Below, piece by piece: positions 1 through 5,455 of a DNA stretch of 7,043 bases (position 1 is its first letter; every line of letters starts with the position of its first letter). Both the position numbers and the translations under genes were made by a program. This DNA is from Gammaproteobacteria bacterium (GTDB lineage: Bacteria; Pseudomonadota; Gammaproteobacteria; HK1), in contig JABDQX010000146.1 in the NCBI GenBank assembly GCA_013042035.1, forward strand, positions 1-7,043, written 5' to 3'. Under the pieces are notes generated by a model, which ran no database searches, was not told where the DNA came from, and worked only from the letters and a program-made list of their open reading frames with translations.

Positions 1-2
1 AC

Positions 3-638
3 TATATTCCCTTGCCACAAAGCGGCTTCCGCGCCGATGGATCGGATGACGTTGAAACCCCGGATGAATTCCTCGATCACCTGAAACAACAGGTCGCCCT
101 GCTGGAATTCTATTATGGCAGCGATAAACAAAACGACGCGCTGGGACGGGCACTGACATCGGGCGGTTCCGAACTCGCCCGGGTGATTGCCTGGCAGCGC
201 GGCGAATCGGCGCCATTGACGCTCTGGCAGCACACACAACCCGGGTCCTATGCCATCCGCCTGCTCTCGGCATGGCGAGGAGACGATACCAACCCCGGTG
301 ACTTTCCCCTCGATAGGGAGATGCTAAAGCGCCTTGCCCGGGAATTTCCCGAATTGCATCGCCGACACGACTGGCTGCGCTTTCCCTTTCTCTCTCCCGA
401 AGAGCGCGAGAAGATCGTGGCTGCGGCGCGGAAAGACGCGGGCGCAGAGTTTAAGGAGGAAAGCACACCCAACCACGCACTGTGGGGCGGACGACTTACC
501 GACATCTATCCGGATATCGATGAACCCGAAAAACCCCAAAAAGTATCCACTGACATCAAGGCCGTGCGCAAACTGGTGGCCGATATCGCCCTGGCCAGCA
601 CCGACCGAGCGGTTGGCGGCGTGGCCCTGGTGGAATAA
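3..638 (+). CDS. Unrecognised protein, C-terminal part; 5' end probably outside the window
   Basis: I do not recognise this family. The reading frame is open to the left edge of the window. The first possible start is TTG at 12, but nothing resembling a ribosome-binding site precedes it in the 11 visible bases, so I treat the gene as 5'-truncated by the window. The visible ~210 residues are charged and soluble, with no signal peptide, membrane segment or cysteine cluster. An acidic start is followed by likely helices rich in Leu, Glu and Arg, including an aromatic-rich stretch (HDWLRFPFLSPEEREK, about residues 119-134 counted from TTG). The C-terminus (residues ~165-208) holds an acidic and proline-containing linker and a hydrophobic tail ending ALVE. 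The stop codon at 636-638 directly abuts the cobU start in the same frame, so the two genes are almost certainly co-transcribed. A role near cobalamin metabolism is only a context guess. The gene is real by frame length, good codon bias and coupling to cobU. Confidence 0.7.
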   Translation, partial: YIPLPQSGFRADGSDDVETPDEFLDHLKQQVALLEFYYGSDKQNDALGRALTSGGSELARVIAWQRGESAPLTLWQHTQPGSYAIRLLSAWRGDDTNPGDFPLDREMLKRLAREFPELHRRHDWLRFPFLSPEEREKIVAAARKDAGAEFKEESTPNHALWGGRLTDIYPDIDEPEKPQKVSTDIKAVRKLVADIALASTDRAVGGVALVE

Positions 639-1217
639 GTGACGATACGACCCGGTATAAATTCCGGCAGAGACGGAATCTGTCTGATCACCGGCGGCTG
701 CCGAAGCGGTAAAAGCCGCCATGCCCTGCGTCTGGCGGAAAAAGCCGGAGAAAAACGCTTATTCATCGCCACGGCGCCGGTCCTTGACGAAGAGATGCGC
801 GAGCGCGTTGCCAGGCATCAGGCGGTGCGCCAGAGGCTGGGGTGGGAAACCTGGGAGGAAGAGCACGATCTGGCCGGTGCCTTCCATCGGGTGGCTGAAC
901 AGGGCAAATATGACGTCGTGCTGTGCGACTGCCTAACGCTTTGGGTAAACAATCTGCTCTATGGCGCCTCGCAAGATGGCATCACACTGGAAGAGGATGA
1001 GATGGCCCGGCGCGCCCGGGAGCTCTGCAATGTTGCCCGCGGCATTCCCGCCAAGGTGTTGTTCGTGACCAATGAAGTGGGACAGGGGATCGTGCCCGCC
1101 GATGCCATCAGCCGCCGGTTTCGGGATCTGGCCGGGCGCTGCAACCAGGAAGTGGCGGCAATGGCCGATTCCGTTATCCTGATGGTCAGCGGTATCCCCG
1201 TGGTGATTTCCTCATAA
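639..1217 (+). CDS. cobU: Bifunctional adenosylcobinamide kinase / adenosylcobinamide-phosphate guanylyltransferase
   Basis: CobU (CobP in the aerobic nomenclature) phosphorylates adenosylcobinamide and then transfers GMP from GTP to give adenosylcobinamide-GDP, the acceptor used by CobS. It acts in the cytoplasm. At 192 residues it is slightly longer than the usual ~180. The P-loop GGCRSGKS lies at residues 19-26. The His in the RVARH motif (H60) aligns with the histidine that is guanylylated in the Salmonella enzyme. The strand and switch region DVVLCDCLTLWVNNLL (92-107) and the family signature VTNEVGQGIVP (143-153) are present, as is the terminal VSGIPV. The GTG at 639 is the only plausible start before the P-loop; GGTGG at 627-631, inside the preceding gene, could serve as ribosome-binding site. 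Zero spacing to the upstream stop suggests translational coupling. The partner gene cobT follows after 80 bp. No cobalamin riboswitch is visible in the window. Confidence 0.96.
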   Translation: MTIRPGINSGRDGICLITGGCRSGKSRHALRLAEKAGEKRLFIATAPVLDEEMRERVARHQAVRQRLGWETWEEEHDLAGAFHRVAEQGKYDVVLCDCLTLWVNNLLYGASQDGITLEEDEMARRARELCNVARGIPAKVLFVTNEVGQGIVPADAISRRFRDLAGRCNQEVAAMADSVILMVSGIPVVISS

Positions 1218-1222
1218 ACCCG

Positions 1223-1261
1223 CCGCCCCGCGACGACCGGGAATCTTCAGACACGCGCTAA
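1223..1261. repeat. Solo end of the palindromic repeat found at 2421-2603
   Basis: This 39-bp stretch matches the right end of the large palindromic element (2568-2606) at 34 of 39 positions by my hand alignment. The shared core is CGCGACGACC followed by GGAAT, TTCAGACACGC and a terminal TA. Only one end is present: the other inverted terminus and the interior are missing in the 80-bp gap. It begins five bases after the cobU stop codon. I infer a decayed or truncated copy of a dispersed repeat. An alternative is that the family also exists as short single-arm units. Confidence 0.65.
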
Positions 1262-1297
1262 GAACCTGTTTGGTTAAAGCGCTCTCGGAGCAAAATT

Positions 1298-2383
1298 ATG
1301 ATGAAAATACTCAACCAAACCCTCTTCACCATCGCCCCCGCTTCCGTTCCCTGGCGAACCCGCGCCACTGAACGGCTCGACCAACTCACCATGCCCCATT
1401 GGGCGCTGGGACGGCTCATGGATCTCGCCGTGGATCTGGCCGGGATAACCCGTTCCCTGCAACCGCCCATACAACGCAAGGTAGTGGTCGTCATGGCGGC
1501 GGACCACGGGGTGGTCGCTGAAGGGGTGAGTAAATATCCCCAGGATGTCACCTGGCAAATGGTGGCGAATTTCGTGAATCGCGGCGCCAGCATCAATGCA
1601 CTGGCGGGTCAGGCGGGGGCGGATGTGCGCGTTGTAGACATGGGTATTGCCCAAGGCATGAAAGATCTGGCCCATTCAGGGGCCATTATCTCTCTGCCAG
1701 TGGCACGGGGAACCGCCAACATCGCGAAGGGACCGGCCATGACCCGGGCACAGGCAATCACCTCCCTGGAAAGCGGTATCCAGGTGGCCCGGCGGATGAT
1801 CGAGACCGAAGGATATGAGCTCATCGGCGTGGGGGAGATGGGCATCGGCAACACCACGCCGAGCGCCGCCCTCATCGCGACGCTGTGCGGGGAATCGGCG
1901 CTGTCGAGCACCGGGCACGGAACGGGCATCGATGACGAACAGCGGCGCCACAAGGTTGCGATTATCGAAGCGGCCCTGCGTATCAATCAACCGAATCCGG
2001 AAGATGGTATCGATGTATTGGCGAAACTCGGTGGCTTCGAGATCGGCGGTATCGCCGGGGTCATTCTCGGTGCGGCGGCAAGACAAAAACCGGTGCTCAT
2101 CGACGGACTGATATCCACCGCGGGCGCTCTGATCGCCCAGCGTCTGATGCCCACCGCCACGGATTATATGATCGCCGCGCACCGCAGCGTTGAAAAGGGA
2201 CACCTGATCGCCCTGCGCCACCTGGAAAAGGAACCCCTCCTGGATCTACAACTGCGTTTGGGAGAAGGAACCGGAGCGGCGCTGGCCATGAATCTGGTGG
2301 AAGCGGCAGCGCGACTGCTATCCGAGGTGAAAACTTTTTCCGAGGCGGCGGTGTCCAACCAGAATGCCGTGCATCCTCGCTAA
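1298..2383 (+). CDS. cobT: Nicotinate-nucleotide--dimethylbenzimidazole phosphoribosyltransferase
   Basis: CobT transfers the phosphoribosyl group of nicotinate mononucleotide to 5,6-dimethylbenzimidazole (or another lower-ligand base), giving alpha-ribazole 5'-phosphate and nicotinate. The product is joined to AdoCbi-GDP by CobS. The length of 361 residues is typical of the family. Visible signatures are VVMAADHGVVAEGVSKYP (64-81), VTWQMVANFVNRGASIN (84-100), the phosphate- and substrate-loop segment GEMGIGNTTPSAA (179-191), GHGTGID (206-212), and LRLGEGTGAALAM (319-331). In the last of these E323 aligns with the catalytic Glu of the Salmonella enzyme (E317). Two ATG codons stand in tandem at 1298 and 1301; GGAG at 1287-1290 lies 7 bases before the first. 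The gene follows cobU after a gap holding a repeat remnant, so it may be read from the cobU transcript or from its own promoter. Nothing looks truncated or missing. Confidence 0.97.
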   Translation: MMKILNQTLFTIAPASVPWRTRATERLDQLTMPHWALGRLMDLAVDLAGITRSLQPPIQRKVVVVMAADHGVVAEGVSKYPQDVTWQMVANFVNRGASINALAGQAGADVRVVDMGIAQGMKDLAHSGAIISLPVARGTANIAKGPAMTRAQAITSLESGIQVARRMIETEGYELIGVGEMGIGNTTPSAALIATLCGESALSSTGHGTGIDDEQRRHKVAIIEAALRINQPNPEDGIDVLAKLGGFEIGGIAGVILGAAARQKPVLIDGLISTAGALIAQRLMPTATDYMIAAHRSVEKGHLIALRHLEKEPLLDLQLRLGEGTGAALAMNLVEAAARLLSEVKTFSEAAVSNQNAVHPR

Positions 2384-2420
2384 AAGAAGAACACGGGGTT
2401 CGGGGTCAGGTCTTTCCTTA

Positions 2421-2603
2421 GAGCGTGTCTGAAAAATCCCCGGTCTACTGCGGCGGCCCCCGAATTGTGGCCCGCTGCGTTGCGAAAGAGTGAGAAATCG
2501 CGTCATGTAGCTCGCCACACTCCCCGATTTATCACCTTCCGCGCCTTGCGGGACCGCAATCGGGCTACCGCCTCGCGACGACCCGGAATTTTCAGACACG
2601 CTC
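2421..2603. mobile_element. MITE-like palindromic element, ~183 bp, non-coding
   Basis: The two ends are perfect 15-bp inverted repeats: GAGCGTGTCTGAAAA at 2421-2435 and its exact complement at 2589-2603. The complementarity continues inward with mismatches and small gaps along nearly the whole element. The left arm (2421-2500) pairs with the right arm (2525-2603) around a ~24-base unpaired centre (2501-2524). The innermost paired block is GTGAGAAATCG against CGATTTATCAC, which differs at one position. TTA flanks both ends (2418-2420 and 2604-2606), as expected of a short target duplication, or of a TA duplication plus one chance base. There is no credible ORF inside. I infer a non-autonomous miniature inverted-repeat element moved in trans by an unknown transposase. 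As RNA it would fold into a very long imperfect hairpin. A related solo end lies at 1223-1261. Confidence 0.75.
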
Positions 2604-2620
2604 TTAATCAAAGCATCCAC

Positions 2621-2649
2621 TTACAATCATCTACATCTAAGTGTAAACT
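2621..2649 (+). promoter_or_regulatory. Possible sigma-70 promoter for tRNA-Arg
   Basis: TTACAA at 2621-2626 and TAAACT at 2644-2649 are separated by 17 bases. They would place transcription start about a dozen bases before the mature tRNA end. Both hexamers are weak matches (about 3/6 and 4/6 to consensus), so this rests mainly on spacing and location. The candidate starts only 17 bp beyond the end of the palindromic element. Confidence 0.3.
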
Positions 2650-2668
2650 CCATGCACACAATAGATAC

Positions 2669-2745
2669 GCGCCCGTAGCTCAGCTGGATAGAGTATCGGC
2701 CTCCGAAGCCGAGGGTCACAGGTTCGAATCCTGTCGGGCGCGCCA
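2669..2745 (+). tRNA. tRNA-Arg, anticodon CCG
   Basis: The gene folds as a full 77-nt cloverleaf with encoded CCA. The acceptor stem GCGCCCG/CGGGCGC is perfect. The D-stem is GCTC/GAGT with one G-T wobble and a GG-containing D-loop. The anticodon stem TCGGC/GCCGA encloses the loop CTCCGAA, giving anticodon CCG at 2703-2705, which reads the arginine codon CGG. A five-base variable loop and a T-arm ACAGG-TTCGAAT-CCTGT follow. The discriminator base is G73, followed by CCA at 2743-2745. No integrase or repeated tRNA 3' end is seen nearby, so there is no sign that it serves as an attachment site. Confidence 0.97.
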
Positions 2746-2831
2746 TTTTAGCCAAACATCCCTATTCGGCTTGACGATCCCACCTGCCAGCCGAAATGAC
2801 ATTAAGGGAATGCTGAAAGCGAAAAATCAAG

Positions 2832-3869
2832 ATGGCGCCGACGATTACCCCCCCCACTATCCCCCAAACCCCAACCTTATCCCCAGCGGAAAAGGCATTG
2901 CTTTTTGATCGCGCCCGTTCACTGCTTGCCGAGCGCGATGCGGTACTGCTGGCCCATTACTATACCGATGCGGATCTGCAGACCCTCGCGGAAGAGACCG
3001 GTGGTTTCGTTGGCGACTCCCTGGAAATGGCACGCTTCGGGCGACAGCACGAGGCCAATACCATCATCGTTGCCGGGGTACGTTTCATGGGCGAAACTGC
3101 CAAGATACTAAGCCCTGAAAAACGTGTGCTGATGCCGGATCTCAATGCCGATTGTTCGTTGGATCTGGGCTGCCCGGTCGATGCGTTTTCCGCTTTCTGC
3201 GATGCCCATCCCGATCGCACCGTTGTGGTTTATGCCAATACCAGCGCCGGCGTCAAGGCCCGGGCCGACTGGGTGGCAACCTCCAGCAGTGCGCTTGCCA
3301 TCATCAAACACCTGGATGAGCAAGGAGAAAAGATCCTCTGGGGGCCGGACCGGTTCCTGGGCGCCTACGCACAACGTAAGACCCGCGCCGATATGCTGCT
3401 TTGGCAGGGCTCGTGCATCGTGCATGAGCAATTCAAGGCCGACGCCCTGCGCAGCCTCATGCGCAAACATCCCGAGGCGGCTGTTCTCGTGCATCCGGAA
3501 TCGCCACCGGATGTCATCGATCTCGCTAATGTGGTCGGTTCGACAACGGCGCTCATCAATGCCGTAACGGAAATGCCGAACTCAACATTTATCGTGGCCA
3601 CGGATGTGGGTATCTTTCATAAGATGCGCCAGAGGGCACCGGAGAAAACCTTTATGGCGGCGCCAACCATGGGAGAGGGGGCAACCTGCGAAAGCTGCGC
3701 CTGCTGTCCATGGATGGCCATGAATAGCCTTGATAGCCTGATATCGGCGTTGGAAGCCGGCCACAATGAAATCCATGTGGATGAAGCGATCAGGCAGCGC
3801 GCCGTGGTTCCGCTCGATCGGCTGTTGGCGTTTACCAAGCTTTCCAATCCACGAAAGAACACCGCATAA
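2832..3869 (+). CDS. nadA: Quinolinate synthase A
   Basis: NadA condenses iminoaspartate (made by NadB) with dihydroxyacetone phosphate to form quinolinate in the de novo NAD pathway, using an oxygen-sensitive [4Fe-4S] cluster. The protein has 345 residues, close to the 347 of E. coli NadA. Motifs in order: LLAHYYTDADLQTLAE (39-54), GDSLEMA (61-67), VAGVRFMGETAKIL (80-93), ADCSLDLGCP (106-115), VVVYANTSAGVKA (131-143), GSCIVHEQF (193-201) and CESCACCPWMAMN (286-298). The cluster ligands by alignment are C108, C195 and C292. The CxxCxxC context is kept, with one additional Cys (C291) just before C292. The first ~18 residues are rich in Pro and Thr and look non-conserved. ATG 2832 is the first start after the in-frame stop at 2814-2816; no good Shine-Dalgarno sequence is visible, so initiation may be weak. 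Its product feeds nicotinate mononucleotide, the substrate of CobT encoded upstream. Confidence 0.97.
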   Translation: MAPTITPPTIPQTPTLSPAEKALLFDRARSLLAERDAVLLAHYYTDADLQTLAEETGGFVGDSLEMARFGRQHEANTIIVAGVRFMGETAKILSPEKRVLMPDLNADCSLDLGCPVDAFSAFCDAHPDRTVVVYANTSAGVKARADWVATSSSALAIIKHLDEQGEKILWGPDRFLGAYAQRKTRADMLLWQGSCIVHEQFKADALRSLMRKHPEAAVLVHPESPPDVIDLANVVGSTTALINAVTEMPNSTFIVATDVGIFHKMRQRAPEKTFMAAPTMGEGATCESCACCPWMAMNSLDSLISALEAGHNEIHVDEAIRQRAVVPLDRLLAFTKLSNPRKNTA

Positions 3870-3914
3870 TCGGAAGCTGAACAACCCTCATAAAGTCAGT
3901 GGATCATCAGGCTA

Positions 3915-4721
3915 ATGTCATTTTCCCGAAAGACGCCCGATCCCGTTGTTTTCCCAATGCCGCGACACGAATTGCATCAGTGGCTTTCGTGTCCATCCGG
4001 GAAGATGTTACTGAGCAGGGAAAAGGCGTTACTCGACGGTGTGTTACCACATCTTTTCGGGCATTACATTTTACAAGTGGGACGGTTGGGTGATGCGGAT
4101 CTGCTGGTCCGCAGCCGAATCCCGCACCGTATCTTGGTAGAGGTGGATGGGAATCGAAGCGTTCCCGGTCGCTCCTGCCTTCGTGCCCGGCCCGATGCCT
4201 TGCCGATAGTCTCCGATAGTATCGATGTTGTCGTACTCCCTCACCTGCTCGAATTTTCCTCTCACATACAGGAAACCATACAAGAAGCCGAACGCGTGCT
4301 GATCGCCGAAGGTCACTTGCTGATACTCGCCTTCAATGCCTGGAGCCTGCTCGGTATCCACCACTTGCTGTGCCGACAGGGCAATCCGGATCCTGACAGA
4401 CAAAGCGAATCGGATGAGCGCCCCTGCACCCCTTGCCGGGGAGGTCGATTCCCGGGCCTGAATCGGATCAGAAACCGCATTGCCACGCTCGGTTTCGAGG
4501 TCATTTCCGTCAAGCGATATTTCTTTCAACCACCGATTGGCAACCGGGACTTGATGAACCGGCTGCGCTTTTTGGATGTCATTGGCCCCCGTTTCCTGCC
4601 GTTTTTTTCCGGAGCGTATCTTATTGTGGCGAAAAAGCGCGTAACAACACTAACGCCCATCAGATTACACCGGCGACAACCGAGACAGTCCTTGATCCCG
4701 GTGGGATTGAGCGAAACGTGA
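3915..4721 (+). CDS. YafS-like class I SAM-dependent methyltransferase
   Basis: The 268-residue protein resembles the gammaproteobacterial methyltransferase family that includes E. coli YafS, usually found near gloB and rnhA. The substrate is unknown. The N-terminus has the family pattern W-x-x-CPSGKMLLSREKALL (23-40). The post-motif segment DALPIVSDSIDVVVLPHLLEF (94-114) and the helix and strand EAERVLIAEGHLLILAFNAWSLLG (124-147) are the strongest signatures. The tail GAYLIVAKKRVTTLTPIR (233-250) also matches what I recall of the family. The usual glycine-rich SAM-binding motif I is degenerate here (LQVGRLGD, 53-60). A Cys/Arg-rich, probably disordered stretch (155-178) follows the core. The ATG at 3915 has only a weak AGG upstream (3909-3911). 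The gene starts 45 bp after nadA and may share its transcript. rnhA follows only after glnK-amtB, which looks like an insertion into the family's usual neighbourhood. Confidence 0.8.
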   Translation: MSFSRKTPDPVVFPMPRHELHQWLSCPSGKMLLSREKALLDGVLPHLFGHYILQVGRLGDADLLVRSRIPHRILVEVDGNRSVPGRSCLRARPDALPIVSDSIDVVVLPHLLEFSSHIQETIQEAERVLIAEGHLLILAFNAWSLLGIHHLLCRQGNPDPDRQSESDERPCTPCRGGRFPGLNRIRNRIATLGFEVISVKRYFFQPPIGNRDLMNRLRFLDVIGPRFLPFFSGAYLIVAKKRVTTLTPIRLHRRQPRQSLIPVGLSET

Positions 4722-5045
4722 ATCCTTTCCGTGCCATATCCCTGACCTCCTGCCCATATATGTCCATGGCATTGCACAAACAGATTGGGTGAGCAAAAAA
4801 TCGATACGATTGTGGCGTCGGGCACGAACCGCCCATTCGTGCGATTCGCTCTTGAACAGGGAGCAGTCATGGCGTGGGCGCAGTATCCACAAGAATGCCG
4901 TGCGGGTTACTCCTATGCTTCTCCAGACCGTTGCCGGTGCGCCAAAGTACGCTGAAAGGTATCTTATGATCGAAATCGGTGCATACAAAAAGCAATAGCC
5001 AAGGAAAAAACCTCATAAGAACAATTATCCGGGTAAAAATGCAAC
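4722..5045. other. Non-coding regulatory region upstream of glnK
   Basis: No convincing gene lies in this ~320-bp stretch. The open frames on either strand have poor composition and no ribosome-binding sites, and none resembles a known protein. It contains a perfect 7-bp inverted repeat around a 7-base loop, GCACGAA/TTCGTGC at 4822-4828 and 4836-4842. It also has two loosely similar TGC-N9-(C/G)(G/C)(C/A) sequences at 4938-4952 and 4980-4994. From about 4975 the sequence becomes AT-rich, as expected upstream of a promoter. I infer the upstream control region of the sigma-54 promoter, including possible activator sites, but none matches the NtrC consensus well. Confidence 0.5.
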
Positions 5046-5046
5046 C

Positions 5047-5062
5047 TGGCACAGAAATTGCT
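5047..5062 (+). promoter_or_regulatory. Sigma-54 (RpoN) promoter of glnK-amtB
   Basis: TGGCAC at 5047-5052 and TTGCT at 5058-5062 match the -24/-12 consensus (TGGCAC-N5-TTGC). The invariant GG (5048-5049) and GC (5060-5061) have the exact required spacing, with their first bases 12 apart. Transcription should begin near 5072, leaving a leader of about 30 bases that contains the strong ribosome-binding site AAGGGG (5091-5096). Sigma-54 control of glnK-amtB is well established in proteobacteria and normally needs NtrC, which activates under nitrogen limitation. Confidence 0.88.
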
Positions 5063-5101
5063 TTCCATCATTGCTGAAAAAACAAAACTCAAGGGGTATT
5101 T

Positions 5102-5440
5102 ATGAAACTGGTTATTGCAATCATCAAGCCCTTCAAGCTCGATGACGTACGCAACGCCCTCTCGGAGATCGGAATCCAGGGATTGACCGTCACGGAAGTC
5201 AAGGGTTTCGGCCGTCAAAAAGGCCATACCGAATTATACCGTGGCGCTGAGTACGTGGTTGACTTCGTACCCAAGGTCAAACTGGAGATTGCCGTGAATG
5301 ATTCCCTCCTGGACACGACCATTGAGGCAATCATCAGCGCCGCGCGAACCGGTAAGATCGGCGATGGCAAGATCTTCATTCGCGATCTCGATCAGGCTAT
5401 CCGTGTTCGTACCGGTGAATCCGGCCCGGACGCGCTGTAA
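5102..5440 (+). CDS. glnK: Nitrogen regulatory P-II protein (GlnK type)
   Basis: This is a trimeric cytoplasmic signal protein that senses 2-oxoglutarate and ATP/ADP and is uridylylated by GlnD. In its unmodified form it binds and closes AmtB when ammonium is plentiful. The length of 112 residues is standard. The N-terminal MKLVIAIIKPFKLDDVRNAL is diagnostic. The T-loop carries Y46 and the uridylylation site Y51 within ELYRGAEYVVDFVPK (44-58). The B-loop TGKIGDGKIF (83-92) and the C-terminal RVRTGESGPDAL complete the family pattern. AAGGGG (5091-5096) lies 5 bases before the ATG, and the sigma-54 promoter is directly upstream. The amtB gene follows after 15 bp. I prefer GlnK over GlnB because of the amtB linkage and the promoter type; sequence alone separates these paralogues less firmly. 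Confidence 0.95.
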   Translation: MKLVIAIIKPFKLDDVRNALSEIGIQGLTVTEVKGFGRQKGHTELYRGAEYVVDFVPKVKLEIAVNDSLLDTTIEAIISAARTGKIGDGKIFIRDLDQAIRVRTGESGPDAL

Positions 5441-5455
5441 GGGAGGAATACTACC

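Noticed and set aside
639..1300. Cobalamin riboswitch controlling cobU or cobT
   Set aside because: No B12-box-like sequence or suitable structured leader is visible before either gene; the upstream gene abuts cobU and the cobT leader is only 80 bp with a repeat end.
1676..2221. Long minus-strand open frame of 181 codons inside cobT
   Set aside because: It is an antisense shadow of a strongly conserved gene in GC-rich DNA, with no independent evidence of coding.
2421..2603. CRISPR array or tandem repeat
   Set aside because: The repetition is a single inverted pair of arms, not a series of direct repeats with spacers, and no cas-like gene is present.
2669..2745. tRNA-Arg as an integration site for a genomic island
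   Set aside because: No integrase, no repeated tRNA 3' segment and no phage-like genes are seen; nadA, a housekeeping gene, follows directly.
2750..2831. Terminator between tRNA-Arg and nadA
   Set aside because: Only a 4-bp AGCC/GGCT pairing was found, with no T-run, which is too weak to call.
2465..2908. Open frame of 147 codons across the cobT-nadA gap
   Set aside because: It translates the palindromic element and the tRNA-Arg gene (the familiar spurious APVAQLDRVSASEAEGHRFESCR-type peptide split across a tRNA) and overlaps the nadA start.
4526..4988. Minus-strand open frames covering the methyltransferase 3' end and the glnK upstream region
   Set aside because: Composition is unlike a real protein and no start signals or family resemblance are seen; they are antisense shadows plus non-coding DNA.
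4789..4998. Short frame of 69 codons upstream of glnK
   Set aside because: GTG start without a ribosome-binding site, arginine-rich low-quality composition, no recognisable family, and it lies in the control region of a sigma-54 promoter.
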